Source: Takashimella koratensis
Lineage: Eukaryota > Basidiomycota > Tremellomycetes > Trichosporonales > Tetragoniomycetaceae
DNA: 64,000 nucleotides
Assembly: GCA_003116875.1 (NCBI GenBank)
Contig: BCKT01000010.1
Span: forward strand, 434,001 to 498,000
Direction: 5' to 3'
The first letter of the stretch is position 1; each line of letters opens with the position of its first letter. Under the pieces are notes generated by a model. That model worked only from the letters and a program-made list of their open reading frames with translations. It made no database searches and had not been told where the DNA came from. Positions 20,850-31,446 of this stretch are shown here, one piece after another. The position numbers and the translations under genes are program-made.

Positions 20850-22876
20850 ATGTATTCCCCTCTTGTCGCTCTTCTTGCTACCCTCGCCGTCCCGGCGCAG
20901 GCGTACTTCATCCTGTCGCACGCTCCGCTCGTGACGACCCGTATGGACCCGTAAGTCTGACGCCTAGCCCTGCCCTAACCCCTCAGCATCGTCTACCCGG
21001 GAGTCATCTCGCAGCACGAGCACGCGGTCGTCGGTAGCTCCAATTTCAACATGACCGAGGACTACAACTCGGCCACCAGCGGAAGCTGCACCACTGCCCC
21101 GGTCAGCATTGACAAGTCGAGCTACTGGACTCCGGCTTTGTACTACTACGACCCGGCAGACCAGACGTTCCAAGCGATCGAGCTCTCCTACGTCAACACT
21201 TACTACCTGCCCCGTTACACCTCGAGCACTAACACCACCCTCTCGGCGCCGCCTGTGGGTCTCCGAATGATCTCGGGTAACCCGTACCGCCGCACTTTCA
21301 ACGCCTCGAGCTTTGACGACCAAGCCATCTCCTTTGTCTGTCTCGACTTTACCGGCGCCAATCACACCGGTGACGCGTCTTGGAACCAGCGCAACAGCTT
21401 CTTCACCCACAACTGCCCCAGCGGTATGCGCATGCAGGTTAATGTAAGCACGCGTATCGGACAGATGAACTGACGTTAGTTCCGTAACTGCTGGGACGGT
21501 GTCAACCTCGACTCCCCCGACCACTCCAGCCACATGGCCTGGCCCACTGGCGGTGTCAACGGCGGCGGCCAGTGCCCCGACTCGCACCCTGTCCACCTTG
21601 GTGAGTGCATCACCACGTAGCCATGCTAACCCCTACAGTCCAGCTCTTCTACGAATTCATCTACAATGGTTAGTGCTCCCCATCGCACCGAGGGCCCTAC
21701 TAACCCCGCGCAGTCCAGGACTTCCCCTACAACAACGGCACCGACCCCACCTGGGTCCTTGCTAACGGCGACACCACCGGCTACGGTTTCCACGGCGACT
21801 TCTTGATGGGCTGGGAGATGCCTAACGGTACCAACCCTCTCCAGGAGGCCATCGACACGTGTAACCAGAACAGCGGTGTTGGCGGCGAACTGCAAAACTG
21901 CCCTCCTTTCGTCCCTTACCTCCAGTCAGCGTCGGGATGCCGTATGCAGAACCCCCAGGTCAACGAGGACATTGGCAGCGGCCACAAGATCGCCAAGCTC
22001 CCCGGAGACAACCCGATCTGGATTGGTAACTCCACCACCAAGCCATCCACCCCTGGCTACACCGACGCCGGGATCGGGTTCACTTACTTCACCTCGACCA
22101 TCCCGACTGGCTACACGGACGTTGGCTGTATCGCCGAGGGCCCGAACGGACGCGCGCTCACCGGTGCTTCCTTCTCCAACGCCAACATGACCCGTGGCGT
22201 ATGTGTCTCGTGGTGCGCCGCCCAGGGCTTCCCCCTCGCTGGTGTCGAGTACGGCGAGGAGTGCTACTGCGACACGGCTATGCGTAACGGCGCGTCCAAC
22301 ACTACTCTTCTCAGCGCCGACAAGTGCGGGATGACCTGCGCGAACAACACCAACGAGAACTGCGGTGGTTCCTCCACTCTCGAACTCTTCAACAACCCCT
22401 CGCTGTACCCTAGCAACTCGCTGCCTACCAACTGGACCGTCAACGGGTGCATGACCGAGGCTACGGGCAAGCGCGCGCTCTCGGGTTACTCCTTCTCGAC
22501 TAGCAAGATGACCCAAGCTCTCTGCATGACCACCTGCCAGAGCAAGGGATACATCTACGCCGGTGCCGAGTACGCCGACGAGTGTTACTGCGGCAACTCG
22601 TTCAACAACGGCTCGATCGCGGCTGACGCCTCGACTTGCTCCATGGCTTGCGCGGGCGACAAGCTCCACACCTGCGGTGGTTCGTCCAGGCTCACCACGT
22701 GGAAGTTCGTCAACACTACCACCACCGCGGTCCTCGCGTCCAACTCGACCAACACCACCTGCGCCGGCGCTACTACTAGGACGGTCACAGCCACCGTCAC
22801 TGCTACCGTCACCGCCACCGTCACCACCACGGCCACCTCCAAAGTCAAACGCATGGGTGCGAAGCGCCGCGCCTAA
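20850..22876 (+). CDS. Secreted DUF1996 protein with two C-terminal WSC domains
   Basis: Five exons (20850-20950, 20987-21443, 21480-21600, 21639-21668, 21714-22876) give 623 residues. The signal peptide is MYSPLVALLATLAVPAQA. DUF1996 covers about residues 20-340, with the family's histidines (ISQHEHAVVG, HSSHMAWP, GYGFHGDFLMGW) and LDSPDH block. Two WSC domains follow at about 367-462 and 475-567, each with the spaced Cys pattern (GC...C...C...YGEECYC or YADECYC...C...C...NCGG/HTCGG). The C-terminus is a Thr/Val repeat (TVTATVTATV) and a basic end without a clear GPI signal. WSC domains bind cell-wall polysaccharide; DUF1996 is common in secreted basidiomycete proteins and has no settled activity. 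Probably extracellular or wall-bound. Confidence 0.92.
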
Positions 22877-23457
22877 TCGATTGGCCAGCCCCCTCTCCTC
22901 CCCTCCCCTCCTTTCATGACTCGATACAGCCTTGGGGCACGGACAATAATGACTAGAAACAATTTGGGCAGTTATGGCGAAGAAGTAATCTAATGAACAA
23001 ACCTGATTGCGATGAACCTTGATTCCTACGATACACATGGGCCCAGTCGCATGAAATGCACTGGTGCACCAGTCGGGATGTCGGCGATCTACCTCAGGGG
23101 TCTGGCTGTACCAGGGCTATCGATAATCTTAGCGCTGTTTTTTTTTATTTCTAATGCGGTGCCACATCGCCTACAAGGGGGATCCAAAGGACCATCTTCA
23201 AGCTACCTGCTGTGCATCCCCAACGCTTACCTTTATCGATAGTCAAGGATTTGCACAGCGTATCAAGAATACCTGACATCGCTCTCGGCGATCACTCATG
23301 GATCTTCCGAGGCTATGACTGGATTTGAAAGGTATATAAACGGCTCTCGTCGATGACGGAGAAGCCATCAACATATAACAACCCACAACGACCCACAACC
23401 GACAACAACCCAGCCCGATCGCTCCTCGGCCACCAATCAGCTCCAACTACATCCATA
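22877..23457. other. Intergenic and promoter of the Cys-rich protein gene
   Basis: The first 100 bases are C/T-rich 3' flank. A T-run and TATTTC lie near 23140. The distal end carries a TATA box and a CA-rich leader before 23458. Confidence 0.5.
23333..23340 (+). promoter_or_regulatory. TATA box of the small Cys-rich protein gene
   Basis: TATATAAA, 118-125 bp before the start codon and followed by an A/C-rich leader (ACAACCCACAACGACCC). Confidence 0.6.
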
Positions 23458-24170
23458 ATGTACGCCAAACTTTTCCTCATCGCTGCCGTCCTCGCTGGCG
23501 CCAATGCCGCGCCTACAGGCAAGAACGGAATCTCCAAGGCTCTCGGTCTCGCCTCTCGCAAACTCATCAACACTATTCCTTACGAGTTCGAATCGCCCCA
23601 GGCTCGTGATGCTGGCTGTGTAGAGACGGACACCGAGTTCTGTTTCGGAGAGGGGATCACTACTTCTTGTGCTGCCATGTGCCAAGAACCCCTCTCCAAC
23701 CTCCTGTGAGTCTCCGCTGGAGCTTCAAAGCCCACACCTCCCCGTCCCTAGCCCAGCTTCTGGGACCTCGACTAATGACTGACTCATTACAGCCAATGCG
23801 ACGCGGTTCTCGAGACCTGTGACGCCCTCTGCTCCAACAGCAGCTACAACGCTCTCGTCGACTGCGTCACCTGCATGGTCGAGACCGGTGACCCTGAGCT
23901 CGACGCATATGAGGCCCAGTTTGGGCTTGGTGAAGTCGCCGGGATCTGTATGTACCTTGGCGAACCGATCGACGATGAGCCTTACGTCACGGCCGTCGCG
24001 ACTACTACGTGAGTATTTGGAGTACTGTGAGCGTGAGAGCAAGTGCTGATTGCCGTAGCGAGGCTATCGAAACGGTCACGCTCAGTTTCAGCTACGACAC
24101 CCGAGACGAGACCACCCTCGCGACCCCGACTGCTACCTCGACCCCGGCCATCACGTCCAAGGCGGCGTAG
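23458..24170 (+). CDS. Small secreted cysteine-rich protein
   Basis: Three exons (23458-23705, 23793-24008, 24059-24170) give 191 residues. The signal peptide is MYAKLFLIAAVLAGANA. The mature part has Cys residues in pairs of short-spaced motifs (AGCVETDTEFCF, TSCAAMCQ, QCDAVLETCDALCSN, VDCVTCMV, AGICMY), then a Thr/Ser/Pro-rich tail (TPTATSTPAITS). This resembles no family I can name; the Cys spacing suggests several disulfides. It could be a cell-surface or effector-like protein. The TATA promoter supports expression. The C-terminus lacks a hydrophobic GPI signal. Confidence 0.75.
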
Positions 24171-24436
24171 GTTGAGCCAGCCAAGCATGAGACGTGGATG
24201 ACAAGGACTATGAGAACAAGGACAATGAACAATGAACTCTGTGTACCCATAGCATCGATCGGATTGTTGTATGCATTTGTGTACCGTCTCTCGTCATCCC
24301 AGAATCCCGCCAGCCAGCGGCAACCCCAAATCCGGCAAAGATTACCCGTGCTTGAAACCAAACAAACCTTTCCCCTTTGTCACTTCCCATCTCCCCAACT
24401 TTTTTCACCACATTCGCGCAACACCACAACACAACG

Positions 24437-26060
24437 ATGCCGCCATGGCATGCGGTCCTCGCCGCGCTCTCCCTCGCCATGGCGTGGCCAATGCCTGCTC
24501 CGCCTCAACCGCCGTTGCCAGGGACGTTTGTCCGATTCACCGAGAAGGACCAGTGCCCTTCCTTATCTCCCCGATCCCCGCCCAACTCGGTCCGAGATCT
24601 GTGAGATTTGGATACTCACCTAAAGCCCCTTTTCGATGCGCACATGCGTGTGTCGCTGACATTAGCAGGCGCCCCGATGACTTTCGCGTGGTAATGGCTC
24701 TAGGTGACTCGATCACCGCTGGTCTTCTTGCAAAGAATAAGAGAGAGGAGTCGATTCACTCCAGCGGCGACTCGCAAGTTGTCTTCAATCGTGAGCAGCT
24801 GCCATTTTTCTGAAGCCAAGCTGAACCGCCCAGGCCTTCTTTCTACCAACCCGTTCACGTTGGAAGAGTACCGTGGGGTATCTTACGCAATGGGAGGTGA
24901 TCCCGACGCCGTGACTCTGCCCAACTTGTTTGGCCATTACACTCATCTCACCGGTCAGTCTACCGGACATCACCCGCCAGTGTCCTGCTTTGGACCTATC
25001 TGCCCACATCCCGAGTCAGACGGCCTCAACGCTGCGATATCGGGAAGCACCAGTGCGAACCTTGCGTCTCAAGTCTGGAGTGAGTCGGTGTACCCACAGC
25101 TCGCTAAAGACAGATTACCTTGTACCCGCGTACAAGGCGTTGGACGAAGACGGTTGGGCGTATGTGAATGTTGGTATTGGTGCAAATGATATTGTGAGTC
25201 ATCAATGAGTCTCGTGCTGACCATAGTGTGCCTTCTGCTTGGCCCGTACGTCATAGATCATGGCTGTCACTGACCTCAGCGAATGCCTCGATCGCACCTG
25301 GTTCCCCGGAGGAGTACGCAGCGGGGATCAAGCATGCCGTGAACCACCTACGCATGCATGTCCGTGAGTCCTCTTTGTTCTTCGGGTTTCGCTGACTATT
25401 CGGTAGCCCGAATGCTCATCAACATTGGTAGGCAATGATTGAGATCTCGACTGATGACGCCAGTTGGCTTGTTCCGCGTCTCGGCGGTCTACAAGCTTAC
25501 CCTCAAAGACCCATACTGGTATGTTGGAGCGCATGCCAAGCCACCACGTTTCATCCCTGCTGAAACGCTCTACGTCTTAGCCAAGGTCCACTGGTCCCTC
25601 CAGGCGTTCCACATCTCCCGCTAGAGTGCTCGTGCGCGCTCTTACCGGGCCCCGCGGGTGACTTCACACGGGCAAAAATGGATGACTTGAGTGACGAGTA
25701 CGATCGGGCTGTGGTGAATCTCGTCCGCGAATGGGAGAAGGAGAACGATCCCAATTTTGCTGCCATCTGGTGAGTTCAGCAACGAGAGCAAGCTGACAAG
25801 TAGGCAACCTGGGGTAGCGGTGGATCTACCAAACTATCCGATCACAGCGTTGTCCCCCGTGGACTGTTTTCACCCATCAGAGGCGGCACATCAACGTGTC
25901 GCGGCGGGGATATGGAATCGCATGACGCTGAATATGGTGGGTCAAAGTGTCCGCTGCAGCTGACATTCAGACCGAGAAAGCGATTCCAATCAGATGGGAG
26001 GATGATATCTGGGTTCGATGTCTCGAAGAAGATGACCGCATTCACGTGCGGCTTCCATAA
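24437..26060 (+). CDS. SGNH/GDSL lipase, phospholipase B-like
   Basis: Eleven exons (24437-24600, 24669-24790, 24834-25079, 25114-25193, 25227-25245, 25280-25363, 25407-25427, 25464-25518, 25581-25769, 25804-25936, 25971-26060) give 400 residues in one frame. A signal peptide is likely (MPPWHAVLAALSLAMAWP). SGNH blocks are present: I, VVMALGDSITAG (Ser); II, the Gly in NAAISGSTSANL; III, GIGANDI (Asn); V, SPVDCFHPSEAAH (Asp and His). YRGVSYAMGGDPDAVTLPN is typical of the eukaryotic phospholipase B1-like branch. It should hydrolyse ester bonds of phospholipids or other acyl esters outside the cell. Two exons of 19 and 21 nt and a 34-nt intron make automatic gene calls here error-prone; a 64-nt reading through at 25519 would give a false stop at 25622. 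Confidence 0.87.
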
Positions 26061-26156
26061 GCTCCTGTTCCTGTTTCTCTGATCATTTCCCAGACTCTCT
26101 GTTGTAAGCATTTCACCGAGTGTTGTACGCATAAGACAAATGAAACCAGTGCATGA

Positions 26157-26811
26157 CTACAACTTCTCGGGCTCGCGTTGCATGAGCTCTGGCATTTTTC
26201 GCACCTCCTTGCCCTCGTTACGCGCATGCTTGATGAGTCTGGGGTGAGGGGTCATTAGCTGATCGAGAGTCGACACTAGGCAGCTTCGACTCACTTCTCG
26301 AGCAACGGGGTGTTGGCCCATCGCGCGGGCGGATCCTTCTTCTGAACCGCCCAGTAGAAGATGTCCCAATCAGGCTCATCCAGGAGCTGTCAAACCTATC
26401 AGAATTTCGCCTCCGTCCACTGCAAATCAAACCCTTACTCACCTTGTCAAACTGCTGCATTTCCTCCACCGACATCTCAGGCAACCAATCCCTCGCAAAC
26501 GTGCTGAGTAGCAAATCCGTCTCTAGCGTTCCCCTCTTTCTCGTCTGGTAGATCAACCTCGCCCTGAGGGTCTTTGGGCTTTCACCCGTCCGGTCTAGCG
26601 GAGGCGGCAGCTCCCAATTCTCAATAACATCCTCGGGGTCCTCGGCGGATCGGCCGGCGGCGAGAGCTGGGTCGGAAAGAGGAAGTGGGAAGGGATCTTG
26701 GGCACGGGAAACGAGGGCGGAGTAATGGAATGTTCGGGAGACAGGTCGAGGGGTGAGAGCGACGGCAAAGTGTCGGGAGACGGAGCGGGGCAGGGATCGG
26801 AGCAGGGCCAT
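26157..26811 (-). CDS. SDH5: Succinate dehydrogenase assembly factor 2 (Sdh5/SDHAF2)
   Basis: Mitochondrial protein needed to attach FAD to the SDH flavoprotein subunit of complex II. Three exons (26443-26811, 26295-26386, 26157-26238) give 180 residues. The N-terminus ([15 protein letters not shown]) is Arg/Ser-rich, as in mitochondrial presequences. The Sdh5 core is clear: [46 protein letters not shown]. The tail ends EPEKL. It is divergently arranged with the gene at 27196, sharing a 384-bp upstream region. Single-copy housekeeping gene; symbol assigned by family similarity. Confidence 0.93.
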
Positions 26812-27044
26812 GGCTATTGTTTGTGGTTGTATGGTGGTGATCGACAGAGAGCAACAGAGCAAGCAAGAGGTGAGTGAGTTTTCCCAAAAACCAAGGCTCG
26901 GAACTGATCGGACTGAGGAGGAAAGGGGAGGAACAGATAGGGAAGGGAAAAGGTGTTTCATGTCACGTGATCATGACGTAACAACCTCCACCCACCCGTC
27001 CATCTTTGGAGCGTAGCTGCGACTCTCTCCACAGACACACACTT

Positions 27045-27064
27045 ACACACACACACACACACAC
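27045..27064. repeat. (AC)n microsatellite
   Basis: Ten AC units in the shared upstream region of SDH5 and the NTF2-like gene. Confidence 0.9.
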
Positions 27065-27110
27065 GCCCCTTCCTTCTCACAGTACCATCACCTTCCCTCG
27101 CGCGATTCCA

Positions 27111-27138
27111 TCTTCTTCTTCTTCTTCTTCTTCTTCTT
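27111..27138. repeat. (CTT)n microsatellite
   Basis: About nine TTC/CTT units in the 5' leader, 58 bp before the start codon at 27196. Confidence 0.9.
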
Positions 27139-27195
27139 TCTCCCACTCACTCCAGCTATCTCTCACACCGACTATCACCCCCTCACCAACTCACC

Positions 27196-28557
27196 ATGGA
27201 AGGCAAAAGGATCCAGGAGCAGATCAAAGGTGAGCCTCTCCTCCCGCCCACTCGCTGCTAGCACGCACCTTCCACCCACTAGCCATCCTTCTGACTTTCT
27301 CTTCCTTCCGTAACTCTAGATCTCACCAGCAAGTTCATCTCTACCGACCAGTAAGTTCCTCACTTTCTCTCAACTCCACAGCTTCACATTCCACCCACTC
27401 ACCTCTCACCAGCGTCGACTACAACTACGCGATCAACAACTACTTCAATGACTCTGCGGTCATTGACAACCCGCGCTTCACCGTGCACGGCGCGACCCAG
27501 ATCAAGAAGGTTTTGGCCCTCAACGAGGCTCTCACGGTCGATAGCTACCTGATCGACCCGCAGCCCAAGTGGAATGAGACGTGAGCAACGAATCATCTCA
27601 TACACCTTCAGCTCTGCTTTTCGGATGACTCAGCTGACAAGGTTGTATCTGCAGCGAGCAGACGGTCACCTTCTCCTTCCGCCGAGTCTTCGCACTCCCC
27701 ACACTTCCTTCCTACGTCCCCCTCTCGGCAAACATCAACAGCTGGCGCTTCCCCGTGACCTGGGACAACGCCGAGCTCCACCTTTTCGCCGAAACCGAAG
27801 AGGGCGAGAATCAAGGCGGGAGCTCCTGGGACAAGAAATTCTACGTGACCAAAGTCGTTGACAAGGGAGTCACCTCTCCCATCCCGTTCGACAAGTACAT
27901 GTGAGCTGTCTCCGACTCATTGGTAGAATTGAGCTGACACCTCTCAGTCCGTACCGCTTCTTCCGCCCGCTCTCAACCATTCTCCTCATGTTCGCCGCTA
28001 CCGTCGCCGTCTTCTTCCAGAGGCACCCGCTCAGCCAGGGGATCGTCTCCGTCATCCTCGCATTCATGCACGAGTCCTTCACTTACATTTGGAACCTCGT
28101 CCATCTCGCGATCGGTCTTGTTACCGCCGACGTCGACGTATGGCGCGCCAGGACTGCTGACGACTCAAGCCGGTGAGTGTAAGGCTAGCTGTGCCGGACA
28201 AGGCGGAAGTGCTGACCACCTGGGGTGTACCTTTCTAATAGCGTCCTCAAGAAAACCCAAGACTCCCTTCAGGACCTCGAGATGAACATCCAAGCCAGGG
28301 CGAAGAAAGCCGGAGTGCCTGTCGACGAGCTGCAGCGCCAATTTAAGACGCTCAGGGAAACCGGTGAGTACAGCTGACTGTTGAGTCTTGTCCAGTTGAC
28401 TTTCCCAGCCAGGGATGTTCTCGCGGCAGTGATCGAGGGCATCGAGCCCGTCCACACCCCGCAGGGTGGCACCAACCCCAAGGCACCTGGTGCTCCCAGC
28501 TACGCCGCGGCGGCTAGTACCACGCCGGCTCCGGAAGCGGCTATCGCCGACAACTGA
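27196..28557 (+). CDS. NTF2-like domain membrane protein (hypothetical)
   Basis: Seven exons (27196-27229, 27320-27350, 27413-27580, 27655-27900, 27948-28172, 28242-28363, 28409-28557) give 324 residues. Residues about 20-160 (VDYNYAINNYFNDSAVIDNPRFTV..., VTFSFRRVFALP) have the composition and order of the NTF2-like fold found in fungal SigF-like proteins; this is a tentative match. A hydrophobic block (ILLMFAATVAVFF) and a second one (GIVSVILAFMHESFTYIWNLV) form one or two membrane segments. A helical, charged segment (LKKTQDSLQDLEMNIQARAKK) and a Pro/Ala tail follow. No signal peptide. It probably sits in an internal membrane with the N-terminal domain in the cytosol. Function unknown. Confidence 0.82.
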
Positions 28558-28994
28558 GACTGAAAGGCTTCGAGTCTCTTCATCCTCTCCCATTACCCAT
28601 GCAATGTTCATTCATTTGAGGCAGCCGTAAGACATATCAATTTTTTATGCGTGTAGTATAAAACCCACCAGAAAGTAGGTGGTCCAAAGCAGGTACAAAT
28701 ACAAACGTAGCGATCCATGCGGGCGAGTTGAGGCTGGTTTCGAAGATAGTGGCATGTATTCGTGTACATGATTTCATCGCGGTGCGTCTTTTGCACTTGT
28801 GTGGCTTCGGAATGGATGGAGAGCGCAGACGGCGTGGTATCCACCTGCCTCGCTCCTCAACGGATACCGGTTGATCATACAACCTGCCCAACTTTTTCTT
28901 CCTACACACCTGCTTCCTCACCATCGCCCTCACCATCCATTTCACCGTCTGCCTCGCCAGCTCCCGTCTCCACCTTTCACATGTCCTCCGGTAG
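28558..28994. other. 3' flank of the NTF2-like gene, 3' flank of a - strand remnant
   Basis: No gene. Transcripts would converge here. A C/T-rich stretch (CACCATCGCCCTCACC) lies at about 28920-28980. Confidence 0.4.
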
Positions 28995-29172
28995 CTACGT
29001 CATGAACAACGAATCGGGTTGTTTGACCTGGACTTTGAGCTGCTCCTTGCGGTTCAAGCAGGCGATGTATAGGTTTGCGCTGTTATGCTCAGCGATCTTG
29101 CGCAGCTTGGTGACCTGTCCGTATGCCTCCTTGAGGTCCAGCGCCTCCCAGAAATGGGTGACGACCACTGTC
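28995..29172 (-). pseudogene. Terminal exon remnant of an unidentified - strand gene
   Basis: On the - strand a CCTGACAG acceptor (about 29173-29180) is followed by an open frame of about 58 codons (HFWEALDLKEAYGQV, then KLRKIAEHNSANLYIAC, ending DSLFMT-stop at 28995). The composition (charged, helical, no low complexity) looks like true protein. Upstream of the acceptor no matching exon is seen, because the + strand pseudoprotease remnant begins there. It is probably a 3' gene fragment left by a rearrangement. I do not recognise the family. Confidence 0.4.
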
Positions 29173-29838
29173 AGGTACTCTGACGCTCAGAATCAGGGGC
29201 TTCAGAATGATGGTGAGTATTGCCCGTTGGACTACGTCTTGGCTAGGTGTTGACTTGAGACATGTGCTTACTTGAAAAACAAAAGCCGGTGGGGACTGTT
29301 GGTGGGGCGTTGCACTCAGGACCGGAGCTCTCCAGATCGGGTACCCGGGACAGCCAAGCGCAACGTCCATGGCCTCTTCTCTGGACTTGTGGGATGGGCT
29401 GGAGATGTTGACGGGTAAAACGGGGACGTTTTCATGGGTCAACAATACTGCCTCCGACGAGCCGAACGGGGTAATCACTATCGACCAATTTAGTAAGCGA
29501 TCTCGACAAATAAGCTCCTTCTCCCCTGTCGTTGCTCTGCTCGGTTCACATTGGCTGACTTGGGTGGTTCTGCTTGAACCTCCTTTTCAGCACAACTCCT
29601 TACTGCTGTAACCATCGAAGGCGGACTTGGTGCATCCCCAATGGTTGCAATCACCAACTGGGAAACCACCACGCTCTGGCCTAATACCTGGTACTCTGTT
29701 CTCAAGTACAACCCCGCCAACAGCTCAGTCTACCTCGATAATCTTAATGGCAACTGGCAGTGGTTCCCCGTCGCTGGCGCCATGGGCGACATTCAAGCTG
29801 TTGCTTACCTTGATGGTCAGCCGCTTTTAACTGCGTGA
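29146..29838 (+). pseudogene. Calpain-fold pseudoprotease A, 5'-truncated
   Basis: Exons at about 29146-29212, 29286-29492 and 29591-29838. It is a paralogue of the gene at 30424 (shared TTTV..SD.QN.G, DQFTQL, WYSVL.YNP.NSS, LDNLNG.W.W). Both align end to end with the C-terminal two thirds of the array peptidases: GGDCWWGVALRTG with WWPAGYLWAV; TIDQF|T with TADEY|W, where the intron has the same position and phase; TLWPNTWYSVLKY with TLVGGHCYCVMTS; YLDNLNGNW with LHNPWG. The catalytic His is Thr. The Cys exon and signal peptide are missing and replaced by unrelated sequence, so no functional start is visible. Confidence 0.6.
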
Positions 29839-30423
29839 AACGCTCTCCTCGTTTTGATTTATGAGTCGAAAACTTGAGTGTTACAAATGTCGAGAGAAAC
29901 GAGACGAGACCGCTCTGCGCAGCGACGAGATCTATTATTTACCCAACGAAGAACTCATCAACTCTCTCGCTCTTACTACTAGCTTGTCTTGCCCTTCCTT
30001 CTCTGCTGGTTGACGACGCAAGTTGACCCTCTTTATCAATCCCCAAAGACGCCGGCCGAGGTTACCGAATACCAATCAGCAGAGACAATGGAGCGCCACA
30101 GGACGGGCCGGAATCTCCTCGATGACAAAGGAGATGCACAATGAGAATGAGCTCTCGCTTGGCACGGGGTACCCCTCTGCCACAATTACCCCTAGCCCCT
30201 TTGGGGCGCTGGCAAAAAGGTTTCTCAGTCGTTCCAGTGGTGTGAACGGTAGATAGTAAGGGGAGATATTGCCCAAATTTCGGTCCTTTGTTGAATGGGT
30301 ATCAAAAGGGAACGTGTCCGTGTGCAAGACCCCGATGTCGAGCCTATAAAAGCCGGTCCAAACTGCGCAGGAGCCTCCTCCCCCGGCCAAGCTTGCTGCT
30401 CTACCTCTCTGGCAGCAACTACC
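29839..30423. other. Intergenic and promoter of pseudoprotease B
   Basis: No gene recognised. The distal end has a strong TATA element and a short leader. Confidence 0.5.
30345..30351 (+). promoter_or_regulatory. TATA box of pseudoprotease B
   Basis: TATAAAA, 73-79 bp before the start ATG at 30424. Confidence 0.6.
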
Positions 30424-31446
30424 ATGTTCACTTTTTTTACCCTCTTTGTCGCCTTGAGCTCGCTTTGTGAGTCTGATCCAACTGCTGGGTACTTACCAAT
30501 GCTGTAGGCGCGGCGGTTCCTGACACCTCAGTCAAGAGGTCTGTCTCCGCAGATCTCCGGTGTTCCCCTTCGTCATGTAGCGACATCAACGGGTATACGT
30601 AATCGTCTGCAGTCGATCTTTTCTTGCTGGCTCAGTTCTCGTAATCATCCCGCTGACCCCCCCTCAGCGCCCACGGGGACTGATGACGATTGGTTCTCCA
30701 TTGCCATGTGCTCCGTCTTCAGCGCTTCCAGCGCTTTCCTCACTCCCAAAGTGACTTGGGCCGACCAATCTCAAGGTACTGCCACCGTACAGCTCTGGTC
30801 AATCACGAACCAAGCCTGGCAGACCACGACCGTTCTCTGGTCGGACACCCAAAATGTCGGGTTCCTCGATGATGAGGGTAAGTCATTCTTGGCACGTTTC
30901 TCTCCGTGCCGTCGCAGTGCTGACGGCGAACAATGTCCACACTTAAAGCTGCTGGTACTTGTTGGTGGCCGGCCGCATTAAGGAGAGGACAATTCAAATT
31001 GAGTACCCGGGTCAAACGTTCATGTCTCTTCCTTACGAGTGGGGGACTGGGTTTCAGATCTTGACAGGTTTACCCACCGCAACTTCATATGTCAACGCAC
31101 CTGGGGAGGACGTCATGACGACTGACCAGTTCAGTAAGTGCATTTTTTTCTGATATCTGATCTGCGCATCCTTGGCATATCATTGACACCCCGGCGACTC
31201 CCAGCTCAGCTCGTGACCGCTGTCACCACCGCAAGTGGAACTTCTCCCATGGTCGCCTGGACCAACCCGGACGTCACGACGCTAGTGGCATCCAGCTGGT
31301 ACTCGGTTCTTGAATATAACCCGACAAACAGTTCAATTCTTCTTGATAATCTCAATGGGGACTGGAACTGGTATCAAATCAAGGACGCAATGCCTGATCT
31401 GGCTCTGATCAACTACCTGGAGGGTCAGCCCGTGCTGACTGCGTAG
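30424..31446 (+). pseudogene. Calpain-fold pseudoprotease B (frameshifted)
   Basis: Starts with a signal peptide exon (MFTFFTLFVALSSLC, phase-1 end as in the array), then SADLRCSPSSCSDING, matching GTSGTPSINDIKQ. The nucleophile block reads TDDDWFSIAM against VPDCWLASAM: Cys is Asp (30688-30690). Later blocks are CWWPAALRRG, GTGFQILTG, the same-phase intron after TTDQF, TLVASSWYSVL (His is Ser) and LLDNLNGDW (Asn kept). Two frame problems are visible. The exon ending near 30590 is in phase 2 but the next needs phase 1, and a base is missing near 31000 relative to copy A (TTCAAATT-GAG against CTCCAGATCGGG). It ends EGQPVLTA. Probably a decayed gene of an already non-catalytic branch. Confidence 0.62.

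Noticed and set aside
21926..23038. 370-codon - strand open frame antisense to the DUF1996-WSC gene
   Set aside because: Low-complexity Gly/Val/Arg shadow caused by codon bias of the real gene on the + strand.
29089..29478. 129-codon - strand open frame across pseudoprotease A
   Set aside because: Wrong frame for the - strand exon remnant and antisense to exons supported by similarity to gene B.
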